Below are positions 25,932 to 34,286 of a DNA stretch of 64,000 bases, piece by piece. The stretch is from NCBI GenBank assembly GCA_001602435.1, contig CP012156.1, forward strand, positions 3,355,898-3,419,897, written 5' to 3'. Position 1 is the first letter of the stretch, and each line of letters opens with the position of its first letter. This DNA is from Hyphomonadaceae bacterium UKL13-1. GTDB taxonomy: Bacteria; Pseudomonadota; Alphaproteobacteria; Caulobacterales; Aquidulcibacteraceae. Under the pieces are notes generated by a model that was not told where the DNA came from, made no database searches, and saw only the letters and a list, made by a program, of their open reading frames with translations. The position numbers and the translations under genes were made by a program.

Positions 25932-26260
25932 GCAAGACTCTAGGCCACGCATTAGATCAGCTTCTGGCGGATGTAGCTGAAAAAGCCAAAGCCGATCCAA
26001 GCCAAAGCTATACGGCGAAACTGCTTCAGGGTGGTCCCGTTTTGTGCGGCAAAAAGCTCGGCGAAGAAGGCGTTGAAGCAGCTTTGGCCATTGCTGGTGG
26101 TACGGCTGACGAGATCGCCAAGGAAGCCGCAGACCTTTTGTATCATTTGGGGGTAGGCCTGCTCGCACGGGGCGTATCGGGTGCCGATGTCGCCGCTGTT
26201 TTAGAGGCCCGCCGGGGCACATCAGGCCTTGTCGAAAAGGCCGGGAGAACAAATTCGTGA
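25928..26260 (+). CDS. hisE: Phosphoribosyl-ATP pyrophosphatase
   Basis: A 110-residue MazG-like helical protein that hydrolyses PR-ATP to PR-AMP. Metal-binding acidic residues are in '[12 protein letters not shown]' and '[11 protein letters not shown]'. It is a stand-alone HisE; hisI is not in the window, nor are hisG, hisD, hisC or hisZ. It overlaps the following acetyltransferase gene by 4 bp. Confidence 0.94.
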   Translation: MSKTLGHALDQLLADVAEKAKADPSQSYTAKLLQGGPVLCGKKLGEEGVEAALAIAGGTADEIAKEAADLLYHLGVGLLARGVSGADVAAVLEARRGTSGLVEKAGRTNS

Positions 26261-26778
26261 GTGACGCGCTTCAAATCCGATTGGCAGTAGAATCCGATGC
26301 GCCAGCCTTGGCAGCTTTGGGCGCGAAGACCTTTTTGGCGACCTTTGGTCACCTCTATCCACCAGAAGACAAAGACTATTTTATCGGCGCGCGCTTTAGC
26401 GTGGAGCGTACCCTGCAGGATATTCAAGACCCAGACCGCGTGGTGACGGTCGTCTGTCGCGGCGAGGACATGGTGGCATTTTTGGACTGTGGTACGTTGA
26501 CCCTGCCGGTTGCGGCCCCGGAACCCGATGCCCTTGAACTCTATCGCCTCTATCTGGATGACGATCAAAAAGGCACGGGCCTTGTCCATCGGCTGATGGA
26601 GATTGCACTGGAATGGGCGCGATCAAAAAGCGCCTCAGCCCTTTATCTGGGCGTCTGGTCACAAAACGAACGCGCCAAACGTCTTTATACCAAATACAGC
26701 TTTGAGATTGTTGGGGCCTATCATTTCAAGGTTGGCAATACCTTGGATGACGAACGGATCATGCGTCTCGCGCTTTAG
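26257..26778 (+). CDS. GNAT-family N-acetyltransferase
   Basis: A 173-residue GNAT protein. Acetyl-CoA motif A is degenerate, 'LYLDDDQKGTGLVHRLM', followed by 'ALYLGVWSQNERAKRLYTKY' and 'FEIVGAYHFKVG', the usual motif B. It resembles ribosomal-protein or amino-acid acetyltransferases, but the substrate cannot be set. The GTG start overlaps the hisE stop, so it is translated as part of the his operon. Whether it has any link to histidine is unknown. Confidence 0.83.
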   Translation: MSDALQIRLAVESDAPALAALGAKTFLATFGHLYPPEDKDYFIGARFSVERTLQDIQDPDRVVTVVCRGEDMVAFLDCGTLTLPVAAPEPDALELYRLYLDDDQKGTGLVHRLMEIALEWARSKSASALYLGVWSQNERAKRLYTKYSFEIVGAYHFKVGNTLDDERIMRLAL

Positions 26779-26788
26779 GTCGCCAGCC

Positions 26789-27568
26789 TCAGACCAGACC
26801 CAAGGCTTTTGACAGGGAAAATAGACTGGTCAGTGTCAAAACGGTGCCGACCAGATACAGCAATTGTTTGGCGGGTACGCGCTTGGCCAAAACCGCGCCA
26901 AACGGTGCGGCCATCAGGCCGCCTATGATCAAACCTACCGTCGCCAGCGTGAAGGCTTCCCAGCCCAAGGTTGCGATAAAGGTGGCCGAGATCACGGTGG
27001 TCAAAAAGAATTCGGCTGTATTGACGGTGCCGATGGTCATGCGGGGTTCGGTGCCCTGAACCAGCAGATTGGACGTCACCACCGGCCCCCAACCCCCGCC
27101 ACCGACAGCATCGAGGAAGCCGCCAACCAAACCCAAAGGGCCAACAAATTTGGCGCTGCGATGGGGTTGGCCTTTCGTCATGCGCCATCCACGCCAGAGT
27201 AGATAGACGCCGATGCAAGCAAGATAGGCCATCACATAAGGCCTTGCTGTCTCAGCATGAATATTGGCCAGAAGATAGGCACCGGTGATCCCCCCAATCA
27301 TGCCGGGGATGACCAGGGTCGCAAACAATTTCCAATTCACATTGCGGTGGATGGTATGGCTGACCGCAGAAGCGGCCGTAGTAAAAAACTCAACGATATG
27401 GACAGTTGAGGATGCCTTGGCAGGTGGCATACCCATAACGCTGACCAAGAGGGTGCTGGTGATCACGCCGAAGGCCATGCCCAACGCCCCATCGACCAAT
27501 TGTGCCACGAAGCCAACGGCAATGAACGGCCAGATGTCGTGCCAATGGTGGGTGACGAATTCAATCAC
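26789..27568 (-). CDS. TauE/SafE-family membrane transporter
   Basis: A 259-residue membrane protein with about seven helices and the duplicated TauE motif: 'VAQLVDGALGMAFGVITST' and 'GGFLDAVGGGGWGPVVTSNL'. Members export sulfite, sulfoacetate or related sulfur anions, or import some organic acids. Two sulfur-related loci are near (cysK about 1.3 kb away and the sulfonate genes from 33 kb), which hints at sulfite handling, but this is inference. It is convergent with the GNAT gene. Confidence 0.85.
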   Translation of the reverse strand: MIEFVTHHWHDIWPFIAVGFVAQLVDGALGMAFGVITSTLLVSVMGMPPAKASSTVHIVEFFTTAASAVSHTIHRNVNWKLFATLVIPGMIGGITGAYLLANIHAETARPYVMAYLACIGVYLLWRGWRMTKGQPHRSAKFVGPLGLVGGFLDAVGGGGWGPVVTSNLLVQGTEPRMTIGTVNTAEFFLTTVISATFIATLGWEAFTLATVGLIIGGLMAAPFGAVLAKRVPAKQLLYLVGTVLTLTSLFSLSKALGLV

Positions 27569-27697
27569 AGAAAGCGCTCCAAGGCTGGCCTTGCTAGAAG
27601 TTTTCTATACGCATCTGTTTTCACCCTAACGAGGAATGCAAGCTGCAACCAGTCGTTAGAGATACTATTGCACAGGCCCGCTCGATAAATCGGCATG

Positions 27698-28864
27698 TCA
27701 GGGCAACATCGCCTGTCGCGCCCGGGCAAGTCGGCCAATTGCCTCGCGCAGAACGGCCTCTTGCTTGGCAAAGCACAGGCGGATGATGGGCGGCGCTTCA
27801 TCAGGCTTTTCATAAAGGCTCTGCAAAGGAATCGCCGCCACGCCATAAGTCTTGACGGCCTCAAGGCAGAAATCTAGCGCAGGTCGATCAATGCCTGATT
27901 GTTGCAGGTCAAGGCACATGAAATAGGTGGCCTCGCTGTCCAGCACGTGAAAGCCTTGCTCGATCAGCCCGCTGCGCAACAATTGATAGGCCGCCTGATA
28001 GCCTTCGGCCTGTTCCTCAAACCAAGCCTTCTCCCAGCCGAGACCTTGGGCGACGGCAGCTTGTAAATGAGGCGCCGTGGTAAAGGTCAGGAATTGATGG
28101 GCTTTGCCGATCACCTTGGCGATCGCGGGCTCAGCGCACACAAAGCCGACTTTCCAGCCTGTCACACCAAACATCTTGCCAGCAGAGCCAATTTTCACCG
28201 TGCGCTCGGCCATGCCCGGCAGGGCGAACAGCGACACATGGGGCTGGTCCGTAAGGCGCACATGCTCCCAAACCTCATCGCAAACAGCAATCAAATCATG
28301 ATCTTGGCAGAGCTGGGCCAGACCCATCAGTTCGCTGTGGCTGAAACTTCGCCCAGTTGGGTTCATGGGGTTATTGAGGACAATCGCGCGGGTTTTCGCG
28401 GTAATGGCATCTTCAATCTCGGTAAGATCCAACTGCCAGAGGGGCGGCCGCAACGTGACGGTACGCGGCACGCCACCTGCGCGCGCAATCAGGGGGCGAT
28501 AGGCGTCATAGGCGGGGTCCAGAACGATGACTTCATCTCCCGGTGATAACAGCGCCAGAAAGCTTGCCGCCAGTGCTTCGGTCGCGCCAGAGGTAACCAC
28601 CACATGCTCTGGGCTCAGTTCCAAGCCTTGATGGGCGCCATAATGCTCGGCGACGGCTGTTCGAAGCGCCGGAATTCCTAACATCGGGGGATATTGATTG
28701 CTGCCGGTCATCAGCCCATCGCAGGCCAAGCGCCGCAACGCTTCGGGGCCTTGGCTATCGGGAAAGCCTTGGCCGAGATTGATTGCCTCATGCGTGCGGG
28801 CGAGGCCCGACATCACTTCGAAAATCGTGGTCGGTAGGTCGGCAAAGTGGGAATTAAAGCCCAT
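27698..28864 (-). CDS. PLP-dependent aminotransferase, class I fold
   Basis: A 388-residue fold-type I aminotransferase, of the methionine/kynurenine aminotransferase subgroup by pattern: 'INLGQGFPDSQGPEAL', 'TSGATEALAASFLALL', 'DPAYDAYRPLI', 'NNPMNPTGRSFS', the Schiff-base lysine in 'KIGSAGKMFGVTGWKVGF', and Arg in 'IRLCFAK'. The start at 28864 is 2 bp after the cysK stop and matches the family N-terminus; an earlier ATG at 28954 lies inside cysK. Coupling to cysK suggests sulfur amino-acid metabolism, for example the methionine/keto-acid exchange. Confidence 0.85.
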   Translation of the reverse strand: MGFNSHFADLPTTIFEVMSGLARTHEAINLGQGFPDSQGPEALRRLACDGLMTGSNQYPPMLGIPALRTAVAEHYGAHQGLELSPEHVVVTSGATEALAASFLALLSPGDEVIVLDPAYDAYRPLIARAGGVPRTVTLRPPLWQLDLTEIEDAITAKTRAIVLNNPMNPTGRSFSHSELMGLAQLCQDHDLIAVCDEVWEHVRLTDQPHVSLFALPGMAERTVKIGSAGKMFGVTGWKVGFVCAEPAIAKVIGKAHQFLTFTTAPHLQAAVAQGLGWEKAWFEEQAEGYQAAYQLLRSGLIEQGFHVLDSEATYFMCLDLQQSGIDRPALDFCLEAVKTYGVAAIPLQSLYEKPDEAPPIIRLCFAKQEAVLREAIGRLARARQAMLP

Positions 28865-28866
28865 GC

Positions 28867-29850
28867 TCACAGCCAATCTGCCACCGGAAGGCCTTTGGAG
28901 TTCAAGAAGTCCCGGTTGAACAATTTGCTTTGGTAGCGGCTGGCATAATCGCACAGGATGGTGACGATGGTTTTACCTGGCCCTAGATCCTGCGCCAAGC
29001 GCATCGCACCCACGACATTGAGGGCCGCAGAGCCACCAATGGCCAAGCCTTCGTTCTTCACCAGATCAAACAAGACCGGCAGCCATTCGTCATCTTCGAC
29101 GCGATAGGCGTAATCAACCAGCACGTCTTCCAGATTGGCGGTCACACGTCCTTGGCCGATCCCTTCGGTGATGGAGGTTCCGGTCGCCTTTAGCTCGCCG
29201 TCCTTATACCAATGATAAAGCGCCGCGCCGCCGGGGTCTGCGATGCCAATGGCGATGTTTGGATTGCGGGCCTTCAGCGCTCGACTAATGCCACCCAACG
29301 TGCCGCCAGAGCCGACCGAACAGATGAAGCCGTCAATCTTGCCTCCGGTCTGCTCCCAGATTTCGGGGCCAGTGGTTTCTTCATGCGCGCGACGATTGGC
29401 CAAATTATCAAATTGATTGGCCCAAACGCCGCCATGCTCGTCTGCCAAGCGCTTAGAGACTTTGGTATAATGATCGGGATGGGCGAAGGCGACGGCGTCT
29501 ACTTCCACCAATTCAGCACCAAATAGTTTCACGGCATCCTTTTTCTCTTGCGACTGTGTGCGCGGCATGACGATAATGCAGCGATAGCCCAAGGCATTGG
29601 CGACCATGGACAGGCCGATCCCCGTATTGCCTGCCGTGCCCTCCACGATCAGTCCACCGGGTTTTAATGCGCCGCGCGCCTCAGCGTCGCGAATAATGCC
29701 CAGTGCGGCGCGGTCTTTCACCGATTGGCCGGGGTTTAAGAACTCCGCTTTGCCCAAGATTTCACAGCCTGTCGCCTCGCTGGCGGCGTTCAGGCGGACC
29801 AGTGGCGTCCCGCCAATCAGGTCAATCACTGTTTTGGCATAATGGGTCAT
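28867..29850 (-). CDS. cysK: Cysteine synthase A
   Basis: A 327-residue fold-type II PLP enzyme that joins O-acetylserine and sulfide to give cysteine. The PLP lysine is Lys45 in 'NPGQSVKDRAAL', the substrate loop is 'EGTAGNTGIGLSMV', and the PLP-phosphate loop is 'SVGSGGTLGG'. The longer C-terminus ('FNRDFLNSKGLPVADW') matches the CysK group common in proteobacteria. It lies upstream of the aminotransferase in one operon. Confidence 0.92.
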   Translation of the reverse strand: MTHYAKTVIDLIGGTPLVRLNAASEATGCEILGKAEFLNPGQSVKDRAALGIIRDAEARGALKPGGLIVEGTAGNTGIGLSMVANALGYRCIIVMPRTQSQEKKDAVKLFGAELVEVDAVAFAHPDHYTKVSKRLADEHGGVWANQFDNLANRRAHEETTGPEIWEQTGGKIDGFICSVGSGGTLGGISRALKARNPNIAIGIADPGGAALYHWYKDGELKATGTSITEGIGQGRVTANLEDVLVDYAYRVEDDEWLPVLFDLVKNEGLAIGGSAALNVVGAMRLAQDLGPGKTIVTILCDYASRYQSKLFNRDFLNSKGLPVADWL

Positions 29851-29947
29851 CGCGCATTTAGTCCTTTGGTTTCAAGCCGTGGCGAGCATCTATCTCGCCC
29901 TCACTTGGGGACGCCTGTCAATGTCAGCAAGGCCCGAAACTTTTTGA

Positions 29948-30133
29948 TCACGCGCGATTCTGTGATTGGCTAATTTGTTCAACTTCTTTAAGGCAGTAAC
30001 CTGTTTCAGGGTGTGCCCATCGTAGCGCGCCGATTTGCTCTTTGTGGTCTCTTAGGTCGCGGGCGAGCCATATTTTAAGCCAAGGGACGTGATTGAAGTC
30101 ATGACAGAAGCCGCGCTGCAAGCCTATCTCCAT
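29948..30133 (-). CDS. Possible small protein antisense to the murQ 5' end
   Basis: A 61-codon frame whose last 45 residues read like real protein ('WLARDLRDHKEQIGALRWAH', 'PETGYCLKEVEQ'). They fill most of the gap between cysK and murQ. The only ATG start would overlap the murQ coding region on the other strand by about 33 bp; a TTG 12 bp downstream (30121) is an alternative. No ribosome binding site is clear and I know no family, so this is a tentative call that may be a chance frame. Confidence 0.28.
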   Translation of the reverse strand: MEIGLQRGFCHDFNHVPWLKIWLARDLRDHKEQIGALRWAHPETGYCLKEVEQISQSQNRA

Positions 30134-30982
30134 ATTGCGGACTGGCCAACTGGCGACGCCGTCGCTGAAATGATCGCCAATCAAAGCCAGGCAGCAGACG
30201 CCGTCGCCAAAGTCTCTGCCAGACTCGCCCGCGCGGCGGATGAAGCTGCGGCGCGTCTCGGGCGGTATGGTCGCTTGATCTATGCCGGTGCCGGCACCTC
30301 TGGTCGGATCGGTGTTCAGGATGGGGTAGAGCTTGGCCCCACCTATGGCTGGCCGAAAGAGCGGATGGTCTTCCTGATGGCTGGCGGGCAAACGGCTTTG
30401 ATGCACGCGGTAGAAGGTGCTGAAGACGACCACGCCAAGGGGATGGAAGAAGTCCAGAGCTTGCACCTAACACCAAGCGATGTGGTGATTGGTTTGGCCG
30501 CCAGCGGCTCCACGCCCTATACGATCGGTGTGATTGAGGCTGCGCGCGCTGCAGGCGCTTTGACCATTGGCCTCGCCAACAAATTGCCCGCGCCTTTGTG
30601 CCAAGCTGCTGACATCGGCATTCTGATCGAGACGGGGGCCGAAGTCATCGCAGGCTCTACCCGCATGAAGGCCGGGACCGCCCAGAAGATCGCGCTCAAC
30701 GTGCTCTCCACCGCCATCATGATCCGCCTCGGCTTTGTGTACGAAGGGCGGATGGTCGCGATGCAAATCTCCAATCGCAAGCTTTTGGCGCGTGCCAAAG
30801 CCATGATTGTGGAATTGACGGGTTGCCAAGAAGAGCAAGCCGCTGTTGCCTTAGAGCAAGCTGGGCGTAACATTCGCGTGGCAATCCTATTGGTGAAGGG
30901 CTGGACTTTGGACCAAGCGAAAGCCGATCTTGACCAATGGGCTGGAAATCTTTCCGCTATTCTGCAATCAAAAGCCAGCTGA
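30101..30982 (+). CDS. murQ: N-acetylmuramic acid 6-phosphate etherase
   Basis: A 293-residue SIS-domain enzyme that removes lactate from MurNAc-6-phosphate to give GlcNAc-6-phosphate in peptidoglycan recycling. The SIS motif is 'IYAGAGTSGRIGVQD', followed by 'GLAASGSTPYTIGVIEAA' and 'EVIAGSTRMKAGTAQKIAL', the signature of the etherase family. The start is ATG 30101, with an in-frame GTG 12 bp upstream possible. It lies directly before a GH3 glycosidase gene. No MurNAc PTS, MupG or AmgK is visible, so the source of the phosphorylated sugar is unknown. Confidence 0.93.
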   Translation: MTEAALQAYLHIADWPTGDAVAEMIANQSQAADAVAKVSARLARAADEAAARLGRYGRLIYAGAGTSGRIGVQDGVELGPTYGWPKERMVFLMAGGQTALMHAVEGAEDDHAKGMEEVQSLHLTPSDVVIGLAASGSTPYTIGVIEAARAAGALTIGLANKLPAPLCQAADIGILIETGAEVIAGSTRMKAGTAQKIALNVLSTAIMIRLGFVYEGRMVAMQISNRKLLARAKAMIVELTGCQEEQAAVALEQAGRNIRVAILLVKGWTLDQAKADLDQWAGNLSAILQSKAS

Positions 30983-30998
30983 CATCCGCGAAAGGCAC

Positions 30999-33116
30999 AT
31001 GATGACCGACCTCTCTCCAACCAAGGGCCTAACTCCGGATCAAGTGGCAGAGCGGGTGAATCAGATTCTGGCAGAAGCAACCTTGGCCGAGAAAGTCCAG
31101 ATGATGTCGGGCAAGGGCTTCTTTAAGCTCTTCGCCGAGAGCGGACGGCATTGGGGTGCAAATCCCTATCCGGCTGGCAGCGGTGTTGAGCGGCTCAATG
31201 TCCCACCGCTTTATTTCACAGATGGCCCGCGCGGGGTTGCGCGCGGCAATTCCACTTGCTTCCCCTGCACCATGGCGCGTGGCGCGACCTTTGATGTCGA
31301 TCTAGAGCGGCGTATTGGCGAGGCCATGTCGATTGAAATTCGCGCGCAGGACTGCACCTTGTCTGGGGCTGTTTGCGTCAATCTTTTGCGGCATCCCGCT
31401 TGGGGTCGGGCGCAAGAAACCTATGGCGAAGATCCCTGCCATTTAGGCGAAATGGGTGCGGCGCTGGCCATTGGTCTTCAGACCCATAATGTGATCGCCA
31501 CCGTCAAGCATTATGCGCTCAACTCCATGGAGAATGCGCGCTTCAAAGTCGATGTCCAGATTGACGAGCGCGCTTTGCACGAAGTCTATCTGCCGCATTT
31601 CAAAACCATTTTGGATGCAGGCTGCGCGACGGTCATGAGCGCCTATAACCAGATGAACGGCAGCTTCTGTGGCCAGAGCAAGGCCCTACTGACCGATATT
31701 TTGCGCGTCGAATGGGGCTTTGAGGGCTTTGTGCATTCTGATTGGGTGATGGGCCTGCGCAATGTCTATGCGGCATCTGCTGGTCTCGACATTGAAAACC
31801 CAGAGCCCCTGGTCTTTGGTAAGCACTTGCTGGCCGCTGTGGAGGCGGGCCAGGTTGAGCCGCAAGTGATTGATCAGGCCTGCCGCCGAATTCTTAACAC
31901 CCAATACCGCTTCGCTTGCGCCGAAGATCCCCTGCCAGCCTACAGCCTCGAAATGGTGGTTCAACCCGCCCACATCGCATTGGCGTTAGAGGCGGCGCTC
32001 AAGTCGGCCGTTTTGTTGAAGAATGACTTGATGCTGCCGCTGGACCGGACGAAGCTGAAGAAGCTCGCCGTGCTCGGTCATTTGGCGAACAAAGAAAACA
32101 CCGGCGACTTTGGTTCCAGCCGCGTGCGTCCGCCCTATGTGGTCACAGCACTTCAGGGCTTACAGATCGCTTTGGGTGAAGCGACCGAGATCGTCACGGG
32201 CGATGAAACCGATGTTGTGGCTGCTGTGGCCAATGCCGCCGATGCCGATGCCATCATTGTGGTCGCGGGCTATACTGCGCGGCAAGAAGGCGAATACATT
32301 CCCGAAGACATGACCCTTGGTGTGGCAAGTGACGTGTTGCCCGCGCCAAAGCCTGCTGCGGCCAATGAGCCGAGCGCGGAAGAAGCCCGTGGCGGCGATC
32401 GCACCAATCTGTCTCTACCCGCCGATCAGATCGCCTTGATTGAAGCGGCCTGTGCAACCGGTCGGCCTGTGCTGGTGGTGCTGGTCGCGGGCTCTGCCGT
32501 CTTGGTCGAAGGCTGGCAAAGCCAAGCGAGCGCGATCCTACAAAGCTTCTATTCCGGCATGGAGGGCGGCACCGCTTTGGCGCAACTCGTGCTGGGCGAA
32601 GTGACCCCGTCGGGGAAACTTCCCTTTACTGTAGCCAAAGACCCCGCGCATTATCCCTTCTTCGACAAGGACGCCAATGCCATCATGTACGATTATTGGC
32701 ATGGCTATACCAAGTTTGCGCGCGAGCAGATTGAACCGCGCTATGGCTTTGGCCATGGCTTGTCCTACAGCTGTTACGGCTATCGCGCTTTGAGCTTGCG
32801 CCGGTCGAGAATGGGCTTTCAGGCCCAAGTCAGCGTCACCAATTTGGGTGACCGGGCGGGTGAAGAAATCGCGCAGCTCTATGTTGGCTTCCCGGGCTGC
32901 GTCGCGGATCGTCCTGCCAAAGTCTTGAAGGCCTTCTGCCGCGTCGCGCTAGAGCCCGGCGAGACCAAAGTGATCCGCTTTGACGTGGATACAGATGATT
33001 TGCGCTACCGCGACATCGTAACCCACACATGGCGGTTAGAGCCCGGCACGCACACAATCTTTGTCGGCGGCTCGGCCGCACTGGCCGATCAGCTCAGCGC
33101 GACCATCTCGCTTTAA
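30999..33116 (+). CDS. Glycoside hydrolase family 3, beta-glucosidase type
   Basis: A 705-residue GH3 enzyme: a TIM-barrel domain (about residues 20-290), an alpha/beta sandwich (about 330-530) and a C-terminal fibronectin type III domain (about 610-700). The nucleophile is Asp248 in 'FVHSDWVMG'. 'YFTDGPRGV' and 'AVCVNLLRHPAWGRAQETYG' are standard substrate-pocket motifs. No clear signal peptide is seen, so it acts in the cytoplasm. The size and FnIII domain fit beta-glucosidase/xylosidase rather than NagZ, although the murQ neighbour (16 bp upstream, same strand) makes beta-N-acetylglucosaminide a possible substrate. AAAGG lies 4 nt before the first of two ATGs. Confidence 0.88.
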   Translation: MMTDLSPTKGLTPDQVAERVNQILAEATLAEKVQMMSGKGFFKLFAESGRHWGANPYPAGSGVERLNVPPLYFTDGPRGVARGNSTCFPCTMARGATFDVDLERRIGEAMSIEIRAQDCTLSGAVCVNLLRHPAWGRAQETYGEDPCHLGEMGAALAIGLQTHNVIATVKHYALNSMENARFKVDVQIDERALHEVYLPHFKTILDAGCATVMSAYNQMNGSFCGQSKALLTDILRVEWGFEGFVHSDWVMGLRNVYAASAGLDIENPEPLVFGKHLLAAVEAGQVEPQVIDQACRRILNTQYRFACAEDPLPAYSLEMVVQPAHIALALEAALKSAVLLKNDLMLPLDRTKLKKLAVLGHLANKENTGDFGSSRVRPPYVVTALQGLQIALGEATEIVTGDETDVVAAVANAADADAIIVVAGYTARQEGEYIPEDMTLGVASDVLPAPKPAAANEPSAEEARGGDRTNLSLPADQIALIEAACATGRPVLVVLVAGSAVLVEGWQSQASAILQSFYSGMEGGTALAQLVLGEVTPSGKLPFTVAKDPAHYPFFDKDANAIMYDYWHGYTKFAREQIEPRYGFGHGLSYSCYGYRALSLRRSRMGFQAQVSVTNLGDRAGEEIAQLYVGFPGCVADRPAKVLKAFCRVALEPGETKVIRFDVDTDDLRYRDIVTHTWRLEPGTHTIFVGGSAALADQLSATISL

Positions 33117-33122
33117 GGGCGG

Positions 33123-34193
33123 CTAGATCGTCAGAAGGCCGTGATCCAGCTTTGGCAGCACATAGCGGCCAAACAGGTCGCACTCGGCCGCATGGGGATA
33201 GCCTGATAGGATGAAGGCGTCGAACCCGACGTCCCGGTAAGCGTTGATCTTGGCCAGCACTTGGTCTGGATCGCCAACAATGGCGGCACCACAGCCAGAG
33301 CGGGCGCGGCCAATGCCGGTCCACAAATTGTCTTCTACATAGCCATCATTGGCGCTGGCGGCTTCGCGCAGTTCGGCTTGACGACGCACACCCACGGATG
33401 TGGCATCCAAGGACTTGGCGCGGATCGCGTCGCCGGTGGCTGCGTCGAGTTTGCTGAGAAGACGATTGGCGGCTTCGCGCGCTTCGGCTTCGGTTTCGCG
33501 CACCACGACATGGACGCGGAAGCCGTGCTTAAGCGTGCGGCCATATTTGGCAGCGCGTGCATTCATATCGTCCAAGACGGCCTTCGAATTGGCCACCGTG
33601 TCGGGCCACATCAGGTATACGTCGGCAGCTTTAGCCGCGACTTCGCGCGCGTCTTCCGACAGCCCGCCAAAGTAGAAATAAGGCGACTTACCTGATTGTG
33701 TCGTGATGCGGGGTGGGGCCAGATCAAATTGGAAGAATTCGCCCTGATGCTTAACCGTCTCGCCATTCATCCAGGCGCGCAGGATCTCCATCGCTTCCAA
33801 GGTGCGCGCGTAACGGGGGGCAGAGCCCATGGTTTCGCCGGGCATTTCGGAAGAAATGAAGTTCACTGCCAGCCTGCCCTGCATCATCCGATCCAGCGTG
33901 GCCAATTGCCGCACAACCTGAGGCGGCCACATTTCACCGACCCGAATGGCCAGCAAAAGACGCATCCGGCTGGTCAAACCGGCAATGCCAGCGGCAAACA
34001 CGGTATTATCAATGCCCAGCTGATAGCCCGATGGCAGCAAGATATTGTCAAAGCCATTCTTCTCAGCGGTTAGCGCGATATTGCGGCAATGTTCCCAGCT
34101 AGACTGCAGCGCCGGCTCTGAATGGCCCAAAAACTCGTAATCGTCATCGCACAGGGCGGAAAACCAACTGACTTCAACAGGATTACGGGCCAT
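33123..34193 (-). CDS. SsuD-like FMNH2-dependent sulfonate monooxygenase
   Basis: A 356-residue LLM-class flavin oxidoreductase, close in pattern to alkanesulfonate monooxygenase: 'TLDRMMQGRLAVNFIS', 'FYFGGLSEDAREVAAKAADV', 'FRVHVVVRETEAEA' (Arg and His of the active site) and 'FILSGYPHAAE' (Tyr, His). SsuD splits C-S bonds with reduced FMN and O2, giving an aldehyde and sulfite. No flavin reductase (SsuE) is present here. It is transcribed towards the GH3 gene, and the sulfonate-type ABC genes lie 1.2 kb upstream. The natural substrate may be an alkanesulfonate or a sulfosugar; the sequence alone does not say. Confidence 0.85.
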   Translation of the reverse strand: MARNPVEVSWFSALCDDDYEFLGHSEPALQSSWEHCRNIALTAEKNGFDNILLPSGYQLGIDNTVFAAGIAGLTSRMRLLLAIRVGEMWPPQVVRQLATLDRMMQGRLAVNFISSEMPGETMGSAPRYARTLEAMEILRAWMNGETVKHQGEFFQFDLAPPRITTQSGKSPYFYFGGLSEDAREVAAKAADVYLMWPDTVANSKAVLDDMNARAAKYGRTLKHGFRVHVVVRETEAEAREAANRLLSKLDAATGDAIRAKSLDATSVGVRRQAELREAASANDGYVEDNLWTGIGRARSGCGAAIVGDPDQVLAKINAYRDVGFDAFILSGYPHAAECDLFGRYVLPKLDHGLLTI

Positions 34194-34286
34194 GACTATT
34201 TCCTCATACTGCCAAGAGGGCGTGTATCGCCCGCCATTATGCTTATGATGTCTTATAACGAGTCAACGCAGCTTCGGGGAGAGGTC

